DNA of 64,000 nt from Bolinopsis microptera (lineage: Eukaryota; Ctenophora; Tentaculata; Lobata; Bolinopsidae): positions 18,507,975 through 18,571,974 of the forward strand of contig NC_087077.1 of assembly GCF_026151205.1 (NCBI RefSeq), written 5' to 3'. Position 1 is the stretch's first letter. Every line of letters begins with the position of its first letter. This document shows positions 36,173-48,500 of this stretch, piece by piece. Below the pieces are notes generated by a model. It did not search any database and was not told the origin of the DNA. It worked only from the letters and a program-made list of their open reading frames with translations. The position numbers and the translations under genes were made by a program.

Positions 36173-39100
36173 GAAAGCCACAGCGATTGGACTCACAAGG
36201 CTCAGGTGCACTAACATTGCCCCTCTTCGTTTTTTGGTACTTCGTAAAAACCCAGACACTTTTCTCTGGAAAGTCGATAGCAATTTGTTGTATAGCAGGC
36301 ACCATCCTTGGCCCTGTACTTTACCCCATAGAGGGGGCGATGACGTCTTTGAGCTGGGTGCATGTACTTGAACCCTTGGACATCAGCCAACCTGACACCC
36401 GTGTCTCTCTTTTCCCTCGTACACCACAGTAAAGCTGTTCTGTTCCGCGAAACTTCACCTGGTTTCACCCGTCTTGTTCTGGTGGACTCCCTCAGAATAC
36501 CCCACCACAATGATGGTCCAAAATGGACCCACACTGGCCCGGGCTCTTCTCGGGGTAACCGTCCCTTCTCCCTCTGTCAGGGAATAACAGCAAGTGGAAA
36601 ATGAGGAGAGGGGAAGAAGGAGTTCCGGCAGAGTGGGGCAGGACATGTTCAGTCCAAGATACTGTGCTCTTCCTCCTCAAGGTTGGATCTGAGGATGAAG
36701 GTTAATCCCAGCCTTCCATTCCTAGATCGCTCGTGTGGTCTCCACAATGTCTCTCACATGTTTCCGAGATTAGTATTTAGGGATCCTACCCATTCCTGGG
36801 AAGTGTTAGTCCTGCGTTAATTCCCTCTGGACTGTGAGAACAGTTGAAGGAGCTTATCGGAGGACTGGAGGGCTCCTACGGGGTTCAGTGTGGCTAGAGC
36901 GATCGTTTACAGTAGCTGTATCTTCATGTCTTGTGGTTCCTGAGTTAAGCGTTCGTTATTTAAAGGACTATTACTGATCCGCCCTGCAAACTAATGTGAT
37001 CGTGTAACAAGTTAGTTTAAGCCATTTACTTGACTTAAATTTTAAATTTTGAAGTTATTCATTTTGAAGCTGCGGGGCCATTTTACAATTTATTTTGTGT
37101 CTCAACAGTCCAGCGGCAAGCTGTTTCATTATTATTAGTTCATTCGGTTTTAATTGTGGGCTGAAATTTGAACGGATAAAAACTTTGGCGGCTGGTCAAT
37201 GGTAAGGGACACGTTACTCATATAATCCATGCTTCCAAGTTCACAATACTACCACATAGCTTCGAGAGGTAGTGACAGAAGGGTGTGGTATCACTACACA
37301 TACATTAGGCCGCGATAGGTGGTGGGGGGCAAAATTGTACAATGGCCTTTATAGCTCAGTAACTGAGTGCCCGACGATGAGATAATCTTTCTGTATTATC
37401 AATTAATTTAAAAAAGGGGGGGGGGAAAAAAAAACAATATAATTTTTATTCGACATTTTCACCTTTTCGAATGAAGGTTCAATTTTCGCTTTTATGTTTA
37501 TGATTTGATAATCACTATCGAGCCAAATCGTATTGTTTTGTGTTTGGCCATTTAAAATTACGATTGTATAAATGGAGACTATAGCTCCTCAGGATGCAAA
37601 GATGACCGAGATATGAAGAGTGAAAGTTAGGTATAAGGCCAACTAGTTAACTGGACTTTTGGCCCCCTCCTTCCCCTAATATTTTATTATATAATATAAT
37701 TTTATATTATATATAAATTATAATTGATGTTTTAATTATATAATATATATATGATAAGACAAAAAGCTCTAAGAAAAACAGTAGTAAAACAAAGTAAACA
37801 TTTCTGTCCCCTAATCTGTCTCAAACAACAAGTATGCCTATTGCATACTTCTTCATTTTACTCTATTCTGGCAATTACGTTATTGTATAGTCCAAATCAC
37901 ATAAATTATTTAACGATATTTTCGGCACTAGGTTCGTTGTAGAATCAGTGAGAAAAGGTTTGGACTGCGGTCTTCCACGCCGCCTGAAGCTGTAAGGTGG
38001 GGGAGGTGTTGACAGCAATAACAAGAGACGAATAGGCTGGGCCATCTGTAAGGCCACAGCAGTACATGTACCGAGCAGCATCCACCGACTACGAGCCACC
38101 TTTTAGCTGGGACAATGTTCACTATTGCAGCGTTTATCAAGTTCTTGTTGGAGATGTGTTGAGGGTTATTTGTAATTCAAAAATTGATCGCTGATGACGT
38201 TGTGAGCAATTTTCTTTGGGATTGTCAAATAACTGATTTAGGGGAGCCCAGCAAGATGATATTGTACATTAAACGGATAATTCTGGAGCCTCATACACGG
38301 AAGCCTCTTGCTCAGAGGATCTTATGGTTCCAAGCTTTCTTGTATTTGTTAAACGCGGCTTATCACAGGAACATATCTTCTAGAGATGTCCTCCTTTCTA
38401 CAAGCATGGAGCCAAGCGTGATAATCTTTTCCAGAGCTCGTTCCTGCCAATTGGCTTACCTTGATCGTCTTTAAGCTCCCGTTTCAGCTAAGTACCAAAT
38501 GGTGAAATTCAGGTTTTGTCTTCAGTTAACGGAAGAGATTCCCAATCTTTAAGGACTTCTGTTGCAATAGGCAACAGTCCCTCAATTGTCTTCATCGTCA
38601 TCATTGAAGTCGATATCATCGGCATACTCACTGTCACGTGGAAGACCAATATCGGTGATAGGTGGGTTAGGCCTATTCGTTGCAGTTTCAGCCTGTACGG
38701 CAGGTCACGCAAGGCACCGCCTAAGACAAGTGTGAAACAAGCATCCAGACAAGACAGTAACTTGGAAAGTCACGAGAAAACTCTGGAATTCAGCAGACAG
38801 TGTACCGTTGATGTTGTCTTTGAGCTTGGTGTTGGTAAGCAAAGTCTTACCAAACGGACTTCGGTCATCATCACAGCCACTCTCATCAAGTAGGATTAGA
38901 GGATGGTAGGTCGTCGTATAGTGTCAAAGGCACTAGGGACATGCTCGCTCCCCATACGACTGGTTTCCCACCTCTTCCTCTGGACAATGATATTATCATT
39001 CACACGCTAGGCACCTTTCATATGTCAGCCACATGATCTACCCTGCTTGTAAGCACTTTGCCATGGACCAGTGAGGCATTGACTTTATTCTCTAGTCGCT

Positions 39101-41041
39101 TCAAGGTTGACATTGAAAGAATCTTTTAACAGATTTGAGAGAGTGAGGGGTCGTGAGACTTCCACTAGGACCATGGGCTTATTTGGCTTCTGTAAGGGGG
39201 TAATGTTTTGCCTGTCAATGGGGTCAAGGTGGAATTGGTCTCGAGCTTATATTGATAAATGTCTGCAAATCGTCTGTGTACTGATCAGTAGAATACTTGA
39301 GTAGCTCATGAGGAATACATCTGGGCCGTTAGATCGACTTTTTTTTGAGACTTCTAGCAGCTGATCGATTTCTTCACTAGTGTTGGATTATCTAGTGGGC
39401 GAGGAGGTTCTACAAAAGGTTCTTAAAGGTGCTTCATCACGAGTATGTTGTTGCTCAAGGTACTTAGCAACTACGGCAGGCTTTGACAGTGTCTGTTGCA
39501 ATTTTGCACCTTGCTCATCATGAACACAATACTCAGAAGGGGCTTTACTTTTAGGTACGTTCAGGGTTCGTTCAGCTTCATAAACTTTTTTCTTACTCTA
39601 TGTTGTTGGTGTTGGAAAACTGATGGTATACAGTATAGAATCGCAGCAGTGATCGTATGTTAGAATGTTGTTGATCTGAGTGGTGAGGCAGAGTTTATAG
39701 ATGATCTAAGTGAGGTTCTGTCTTAAAAATGGTTATTCATTAAGTTGCTGTTCTCAACAAGTAACGCTGGCTAGATAAGTTTTTACCGCATCACTCGTCG
39801 CTGCGATTACGTTTCTGTGTCTGATGGACAACCAATTGACGATTTTGCAGCATCCTGTATGGGACTCAAGGTATGCAAATTCATGTCTGAATTTGGATCC
39901 CAGAGACAGAACAGTGTTAGACTTAAGTTATTTCATCTAGGATTGAGATATTTCACCTGAATGGTGGGGTTCGAGGTGAGTTCGAGGTGTTGATTCTTTA
40001 AGATGACTTGGAGTTGCGTTTATAGCAAAGACAGATGTCTTAAAGTTTACTCTTGTGACAACAAATCTGTGATCAGTGGTATGGTCAAGAGTGCATGCAT
40101 AAGGATCTAGAATCTTGTAGCATTGGCTTCGACTACTTTCGACACAGGATCTGATTTCGATCGAGAATTTGACCGGGTTCGTCTTTTTTCGAATTTCGCC
40201 CGGCACTCCAGTCCTTCCTCCAGCCAGTGTAGGTCGGTCGTATGTCGAGCAGGATGATTAAAACCCAGTTGTTGGAGGACAAGAGGTCAAATTTGATAAC
40301 AAGTCTAACAAGTTTTCTCCATATCGTTGCGCAAAACCCATACATGTTTACCCATGAAACGACAAACAAAAGTCCTTTCTGAAGAGTCATTTTTCCCAAC
40401 TTTGAATTAAATCTCCCAACAACAAATATCTCAACATTAGCAGGGGACGTTTAGTGCGTTCCTAACTTGGCCGTTAAAAATTAATCAACAGTTGTTGGTT
40501 CATTTTGCTGCAAGTTTCTTGGGTGGCCTCATACATGGACCCCCCCACCCTACATTTGATAAAATTTTCAGATTTTGTTGGGAGTTCTTGGTCCAAATTA
40601 GCTTACTCGATCATGATCTGTTCCAGCATACCACATTAGTCAATAAATGGGGGACTGATAACAAATCCGAGTCCATAGTGCGGCCATTTTTCTGCTCAAA
40701 CAATAATAGTTTGTATACGTTTGCTAATGACTGCCATCTAGAATTCCGGTTTTAACCTTAGTCTCTGAATATAGCGCAGAATTCTATTGCCTGTACCGTA
40801 GACAATCGGTACCCAGTTGCTCCCGTTTGACTGGGATGTTCGTCTGGTCATCACAAGAACGAGGCCACGTATGTTAAAGTGGCGAAGCTGATGAGGAGTG
40901 TAGCAAACAGGGATCGTCCTGCAGCTGAGGTAAACATACGGATGGGGCGATTATGTTGTGTCTCTCCGCCGCTGGCGTTAACCAGTACGGTTCCCATCTT
41001 TATAATATAAATTGTAAATTATATTCGCAACATTTCCGCAG
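36173..41041. other. long stretch without a convincing gene
   Basis: Several open frames of 60-125 codons occur on both strands (for example 36211-36534 minus and 38516-38893 plus), none with a domain I recognise. On the minus strand near 39.3-39.5 kb a broken frame has SEEIDQLLEVSKKSRSNGPD, which weakly resembles the leader of LINE reverse transcriptases, with stops on both sides. Homopolymer G/A runs at 37416-37432 and an AT-rich patch at 37680-37750. Probably old transposon debris. Confidence 0.4.
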
Positions 41042-42159
41042 GATAACACGGGGTACGATATAAAGCAGCTGTTTATAGGCAGTGAAGGGACTCTGGGTGT
41101 CATAACAGACGTGTCACTCCTCCTGCCCCAGACTCCTGTTAGTGTTAACATGGCTCTCTTCGGGTGCGACTCCTTTGATGACGTCATCAAGTGTTACAGG
41201 TACCATTATCATCGGCTTGTTTTCTGAGACTTTTCCGTAAAACGGTGAACGGAATTAGTGCACCTTTTGGAAGTTTTTGATTAGTAAAAGGTCATTTTTT
41301 TCTGAACTTCTTTTATAAAATATGTGTCCACGTGTCCACGTGACCAATATGAACCTCAGATTATCAAGACAGTGTCTAGGGGAGATTGTATCAGCCTGTG
41401 AGTTTATGGACTCACTGTGTATGACATCTGTTAACAATATTCTTGGTTTAGCCAGCCCTCTTGAGGATAGCCACCCTTTCTACTACCTTGTGAGTTGTCT
41501 TGTGACCGTCGACGGTTGAACACTGTTTTTATTTGCTTACCTTAAGTTGTCAATTCGCGTAGAGCAGCAAGACAGCTATAATAGTAGTTTGATAGTTTCA
41601 GATAACGATAATCTTTAATTTCACCTCTTATCTCAACCCCAGGTGGAGACTTCAGGAATGAACCAGGAGCATGATATGGAGAAGTTGGAGACTTGTATAG
41701 AAAGGGTATTTGATGCAGGGTGTGCCACTGATGGTGTTATGGGTACGTTAAATTGCAGCGGTTATCTTAAATAACGACTCTTCTCTTCACTTCTTTTCGT
41801 TACTTTTCATTTTAATGGCTTGTCTTCAAAGATTAAGGGGACGGGGGGGGGGGGTCAAAAGCATCTGATAGATATCACTCCCCTCTATCAGAAACAACTA
41901 AAAAGTCGATTTTGAGAAAATTTCCCTGAGGACCCCCTGCCCCTTAAAGCCATAGACTCCAAGATGAATGGAGTTTCAAACCATTTTCGTTGGTTTAACG
42001 TCTGAACTTTCTATGATGATTTCAGCTGCAAGTAGGGACCAAGCCAAACATATGATGTCACTCCGAGAGAACATTGCCCCTGCTCTTAAAGCGGTGGGCT
42101 TCAACTACAAGTACGACGTGTCCCTCCCCATCAAGGATATGTATTCTCTTGTTGAACAG
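41042..42159 (+). CDS. D-2-hydroxyglutarate dehydrogenase-like, four internal exons (partial)
   Basis: Exons 41042-41199, 41360-41489, 41643-41742 and 42026-42159 join in phase (AG/GT borders) into 174 codons. They read [43 protein letters not shown] and [20 protein letters not shown]. These match the middle of the FAD-linked D-2-hydroxyglutarate dehydrogenase family: end of the FAD-binding domain and start of the C-terminal domain. In mitochondria the enzyme oxidises D-2-hydroxyglutarate to 2-oxoglutarate, passing electrons to ETF. The N-terminal exons and the metal/substrate-binding GHxGDGN-type C-terminal exons were not found before the convergent receptor gene at 42845. It is therefore a fragment, a pseudogene, or a gene whose other exons were lost in assembly. 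Confidence 0.8.
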
Positions 42160-42236
42160 GTTTGACAGCATGGTTTTGTATGACGTCATGACACGTGGCC
42201 ATCAAGGACATGTATTCTCTTGTTGAACAGGTTTGA
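42131..42236 (+). repeat. tandem duplication of the last dehydrogenase exon end
   Basis: The exon 3' end plus donor (CATCAAGGATATG to CAGGTTTGAC, 42130-42166) is repeated at 42201-42236 with one change. The second copy could offer an alternative donor, but it is more likely a non-functional local duplication. Confidence 0.85.
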
Positions 42237-42844
42237 CGGTGTGTTTTTGTTCGTTTGTACTTTTTCTGACAACATACAATGTCTCCACTTAACATTGTTA
42301 AGTGGAGCCATTGTATTATGTTAATTTCATCAGCGATCTGCAGATTTTCCACGCGGTAGATTTATATATCTTTATTTGATGTTTAGGAGAAAAACGTTCA
42401 CCAGTGTCAATAACTTAAAAGTAATGGGCATGTACATTGTACAGACTGCAAGATGTTTCATTGCAGGATGCACTACATGAAGAATTCGTTGTAACTATGT
42501 TTGAAAAGCATTAATAGGTAACTTAAAAATAATTTCCATCATAAAACAAATAAAATATTCTGTTTTCTCAACTAAACAATTAAAATATAATATAATACTA
42601 ATCATTGTACACTACTGTATATATATATCCTTATATCTACACAAAATTACTGTACAAAACATGCGACTTAAAATGGGAAAAGTTAAAAGGTCAAAACAGA
42701 AGTACTGTGATGAAAAAGAATTGAAGTATAAACATACAAAACATCTGAAAATTTTAATAGCGTTTGACTTGAAGTTTTTTTTAATCTGTTAACCATTCCA
42801 ACACTCTTCTTTTGATTCAGGCGGTAATTTTTAGACAGTAGACA
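42237..42844. other. intergenic, convergent 3' ends
   Basis: No exon recognised. On the minus strand an AATAAA (42371-42376) lies about 470 bp past the receptor's stop codon and could serve its poly(A) addition. AAACAATGT-type inverted words near 42270-42310 can form a small hairpin. Confidence 0.4.
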
Positions 42845-45579
42845 CTAAAAATTCGCATACGCGCTTTTCACAAGTGATGGGTCAATGGTCATGTCCTCAC
42901 TGCTTTGTTCAGGTTCCCCCATATTTTGATAAATGATCTCTGTCTTTCCAACATTTATATTCACTTTTTCGTCTGTTGTTTCATCCTCAGATTCCAACTG
43001 ACCAGCTTCTTTTTCCTTTCCATCTTCGTTGTCTCGCTCAACTTCATCTCGAACATTATCGTTCTTACACTCTTCATTTGTTTTACCATCGTTCTCCACT
43101 TCCTCACCACTGTACGTTGCTGTAGAATTCTCAAAATTCTCGTTGTAGCCCTCATTAACCTCTTTTCTATCAGACGCTGCATTTTCTTGCGTGTGGTTTA
43201 CGTCATGATCCATTTTAGGTTGACTCGTTTTCTCTTTCCCTGTCATTTCTGGCATCCCTTCAGTGGTATCTTTGGTATCATCTGTTTCTGTTTTATCTCT
43301 GAAAACGTCATGATGTTTATTAGATTTAATAATATTACATACAATGTGAGTATGAATTCTGCGAGGGATCAAACTATCTATTACAACATTAAGCTAAAAA
43401 ACCTGAAGTTTTATTCCTGCTCCAGCGACATTTTTGTAATTATTTGAAAGATGAAGGAGTTATTTTGATAAAAGATATGGAATGATAGTAAATATATCAT
43501 CAGTCTACTGACTACAGTCTACTGACTACAGTCTACTGACTACAGTCTACTGACTACAGTCTACTGGCTACAGTCTACTGGCTACAGTCTACTGACTACA
43601 GTCTACTGACTACAGTCTACTGACTACAGTCTACTGGCTACAGTCTACTGACTACAGTCTACTGGCTACAGTCTACTGGCTACAGTCTACTGACTACAGT
43701 CTACTGACTACAGTCTACTGACTACAGTCTACTGACTACAGTCTACTGACTACAGTCTACTGACTACAGTCTACTGGCTACAGTCTACTGGCTACAGTCT
43801 ACTGACTACAGTCTACTGACTACAGTCTACTGGCTACAGTCTACTGACTACAGTCTACTGACTACAGTCTACTGACTACAGTCTACTGACTACAGTCTAC
43901 TGACTACAGTCTACTGACTACAGTCTACTGACTACAGTCTACTGACTACAGTCTACTGACTACAGTCTACTGACTACAGTCTACTGACTACAGTCTACTG
44001 GCTACAGTCTACTGACTACAGTCTACTGACTACAGTCTACTGACTACAGTCTACTGACTACAGTCTACTGACTACAGTCTACTGACTACAGTCTACTGAC
44101 TACAGTCTACTGACTACAGTCTACTGACTACAGTCTACTGACTACAGTCTACTGACTACAGTCTACTGACTACAGTCTACTGACTACAGTCTACTGACTA
44201 CAGTCTACTGACTACAGTCTACTGACTACAGTCTACTGACTACAGTCTACTGGCTACAGTCTACTGGCTACAGTCTACTGACTACAGTCTACTGACTACA
44301 GTCTACTGACTACAGTCTACTGACTACAGTCTACTGACTACAGTCTACTGACTACAGTCTACTGACTACAGTCTACTGACTACAGTCTACTGACTACAGT
44401 CTACTGGCTACAGTCTACTGGCTACAGTCTACTGACTACAGTCTACTGACTACAGTCTACTGGCTACAGTCTACTGGCTACAGTCTACTGGCTACAGTCT
44501 ACTGGCTACAGTCTACTGACTACAGTCTACTGACTACAGTCTACTGACTACAGTCTACTGACTACAGTCTACTGACTACAGTCTACTGACTACAGTCTAC
44601 TGACTACAGTCTACTGACTACAGTCTACTGACTACAGTCTACTGGCTACAGTCTACTGACTACAGTCTACTGACTACAGTCTACTGACTACAGTCTACTG
44701 ACTACAGTCTACTGACTACAGTCTACTGGCTACAGTCTACTGGCTACAGTCTACTGGCTACAGTCTACTGGCTACAGTCTACTGGCTACAGTCTACTGGC
44801 TACAGTCTACTGGCTACAGTCTACTGGCTACAGTCTACTGGCTACAGTCTACTGGCTACAGTCTACTGGCTACAGTCTACTGGCTACAGTCTACTGGCTA
44901 CAGTCTACTGGCTACAGTCTACTGACTACAGTCTACTGACTACAGTCTACTGGCTACAGTCTACTGGCTACAGTCTACTGGCTACAGTCTACTGGCTACA
45001 GTCTACTGGCTACAGTCTACTGACTACAGTCTACTGGCTACAGTCTACTGACTGAGTAGGTATTAACTTGGGCAAGCTGTGATAATTGGAATGTTGTGGT
45101 GAGGAGTTTGCAGATGAGTGATGTTCTGATTCTTGATTATGACAATTATCAAACCCTCCTTGTAGTAGAGCTCTACCTGGCATCGGTACTGCACTTTTGT
45201 GATTAAAATACTCGAACTTGAGTGAGCTAGAGAGATAGGAATTGTTAAGTGTATGATAGTGATTCATGTTTTTATGATCCTTGATAATGTAAATAGTTTA
45301 CCATCACTACTGCTAATGAACAGTTATCAAAACGGAATCAATAGAAATTTATCCAAGAAAACATTTCAACTATGCGACTCATAAATAACATTCCAATCCG
45401 GATTTTACATGAACAGTTATTTACCTTAAACAGGGTCCTGCAGCTTTTTCTATGGCGTTGTATACATTCTCCAAAGCACTGACTCGCCTCTGTCTATTTC
45501 CCTCTTCAGATTTGATTTTACGCTTTGGTTCAGGTTCTACTTTTGACACGCCAAATGTTGTATTTTCGGTCGTACTTTC
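42845..45579 (-). CDS. receptor part 12: cytoplasmic tail (exons 28-29)
   Basis: Exon 28 (45579-45425) has PEPKRKIKSEEGNRQRR, a basic stretch. Exon 29 (43298-42845) encodes 151 residues rich in Glu, Asp, Asn and Lys (for example EVERDNEDGKEKEAGQLESE) and ends at TGA/TAA-class stop 42845. It is probably disordered; no PDZ-binding C-terminus (ends AYANF). The two exons are separated by a 2.1-kb intron dominated by the 14-bp array. Confidence 0.8.
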
Positions 45580-48500
45580 CTGCAAATAAGAAATAAATCA
45601 GTAACGCGGGTCGTCAAGTTTGGTATTTTCTTTAAGGTAAAAAGTGCAGAATAGAACTAGAATCTTTAGTTACTATATTATATCATATCAGCGAACACGT
45701 GAACAAATATAGAATTCATTACAGTTCCTGACCTGTCCATGTCTTTTGTTCTTCTCTTTGAAGAACCTCCTTAATCCAACTAAGTCAATGGTATGTTCTC
45801 TGATGTCGTCCTGGAGACATATCATACTGGCAAAGAAGAGGGGACCCTAGGGGGAGGTCTATTAGTTAGTGCTTTTCATGCAACAAGTAATGTTATTCCT
45901 ACTGCTAAGAGAAATGAGATTTTTCATTTCGCTTCTCTCGTGTTTGATCGAAGCTAAGATACGAGTTTTCGTAGGCTGAACCAATTGAAATGTATTTTCT
46001 ATTCATTCTTACCTGGAGGCCTACTATAATGATGAACAGGTATTGGGCAGCAGTTGTAAATGGATCAAAAGTGAAAGCTGCAATGACCCATGGAAGCCCG
46101 ACACTGGCACTGACGGCCATCATGCCCTTGAAGATTTTCTGAAGAAATTTAAGATTTAGAACCATATTTTCAGCGGTCTATCATGCATCAAAATCTTTGT
46201 TAGCATGTGGGCACTTAAGACTTTAGGAGAAATCCTTAATCCACCGATATGCAATTCAGGAATAAGAGCGGCAATTTTAATTCTCAAGTTCTCAGCAATC
46301 TAAAAACTCCTGATCCTCACCGTGAGTTGGTGGGTCTCACTATTGGGTGTCTTAGCTGCATGAACAATGACACGTGACACAAGGATGAAACAGAAGATAT
46401 TGAAAAGGAGGATGAGCCATGTTGGGACCATGAAAGAGGGGTATTTCCAGGGCGATTCTACCCAACAGTTTTCCCCTTGTGTGAAATTTCCTCCTGGATA
46501 ATGAGATTGTCAGATTTGTATTTCTAATTTCTCAATATTACACGTGGAATTTTCTTGGTCATCGATAAGCTATCTGAGATGCTGGTTTCGTCAAAAATGT
46601 TCGAGAGAGAAGAATAAAGCCCCCAATAAATAAAAAGGTCAAAATTATACCATATGGAGGTCAGCCGGCTGCAATAGCAGTTTAGTCGTTGCTATGGTAT
46701 TGTTTATGTTGCACGTGCAATTTAATTTTACATGAATAGTATCTACTACTTTTTGTAGCATTTTTGTTTCATCGGTCTAATTGAAAAGTCCTTTATTTTT
46801 GCCGAATATGTGCGATTTTTTTTAGAGATCCTACAAACTTTAATGAAGGAGTAATGTTAATTTGATCACACAGAGAATGTTAAAGCCTGTCATAATGTTC
46901 AGAACTCACTGATTTGTATATGGTAACGAGTTTTTTGAAAAGATTGTTTAAACCTATGTACGGTGAATTATATTCATCCTTCCTGTCGTTGGAGATCCAA
47001 GCGGCCAGATAGATCGCTAGAGGGCACAGCGCAGAACCGCCCCAGCACAGGATCGATCGATTTCTCACAAAGTGCTTCTCACTTTTACCGTGGTTTTTCA
47101 CTGCGGCTGCTATCTGCGGTGCGATAACATTATAGTATGGACTTCATCTTCTGAATGCCAATGCGTAATATTTTACAGGAAAAAATCAACACGGAAAATT
47201 TTTCCTCAAAAAAATGCTGCTGTAAACAGTAATTATTCGATTAATAATCGTTACAATCATGACATAGATCTATTTCAGAGCCATCATAGTAGTTTTAAAA
47301 TATCGATTCTTCTTATCAAGAAAGAGACCAACCTTTCCATAGAGTGACCAAGCGCTGGCGCTCATCCAAAACATAGCTGACAAGAAGAAATATTGAACCA
47401 GTAAAACTCCCGTCACGCAGCCTCGATTCAGAGATGCAACTGGGTACTGAAAATATCTCCTTTAAAATTCAAAATATTTGAGATTTTACTCATTAAATGA
47501 GAAATGTTTTTAGTTGTCAAATGGTTCAAATGCTGATTTTTAATTCTTACATTTCTATAGTCCACATTCACTTTCGTTGTGAGGGAAAGAATGTTGAAGC
47601 CCACATTTCCAAGTATTAAAGCAAATATGATGTTGAGTTGAGCCATCGTCAGCATCTTCTTGCGAAGTTTCCTGTGCATAAAAGTGAATTACTCGTGTAA
47701 ATTCATAAATTCATAAAGATGTTTAATTCCACCAAACTATAAATTTCAAATCGCTAACTTAAAAATAAAATTGTTTGTTTGGGGACTTAAATAAAACTAA
47801 AATCAGCTGCCCTTACTTGAAGTCACCATTAGTAACCACTAGTAACCATTAGTAACCACTAGTAACCATTAGTAACCACTAGTAACCATTAGTAACCACT
47901 AGTAACCATTAGTAACCACTAGTAACCATTAGTAACCACTAGTAACCATTAGTAACCACTAGTAACCATTAGTAACCACTAGTAACCATTAGTAACCACT
48001 AGTAACCATTAGTAACCACTAGTAACCATTAGTAACCACTAGTAACCATTAGTAACCACTAGTAACCATTAGTAACCACTAGTAACCATTAGTAACCACT
48101 AGTAACCATTAGTAACCATTAGTAACCACTAGTAACCATTAGTAACCACTAGTAACCATTAGTAACCATTAGTAACCATTAGTAACCACTAGTAACCATT
48201 AGTAACCACTAGTAACCACTAGTAACTTACTTGAAGGGAGCGACTAGTCCGAAGGTCAATGAGAGGAATATCAGGTTGACAGCGAACATGAAGTATCCCA
48301 AACTCTCTTGTACTTTTACTTGTTTCTCATCTATTTCCTCAATACTCTGAAAGATTCTTGTTTGCTTATTAATGAATAGATTTTTGAAGAATGTTTGGAT
48401 CGAATGAGCTGTGAGATAAACTTCGCTGATCTCTCTAGACCGACAAACGGTATTACCGGTACTAGTAAAGTAGTAACATTGTAATTTGTAACAAACCCTG

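Noticed and set aside
36211-36534. 107-codon minus-strand frame with basic residues
   Set aside because: No motif of gag, integrase or any host family could be recognised; overlapping frames of similar length exist on both strands.
39290-39510. LINE reverse transcriptase leader on the minus strand (SEEIDQLLEV ... NGPD)
   Set aside because: The similarity is short, broken by stops, and no RT catalytic blocks follow in any nearby frame; kept only as a remark.
42905-43447. 180-codon hydrophobic plus-strand frame
   Set aside because: Antisense shadow of the Glu/Asp/Lys-rich receptor tail exon (reverse complements of acidic codons give hydrophobic ones).
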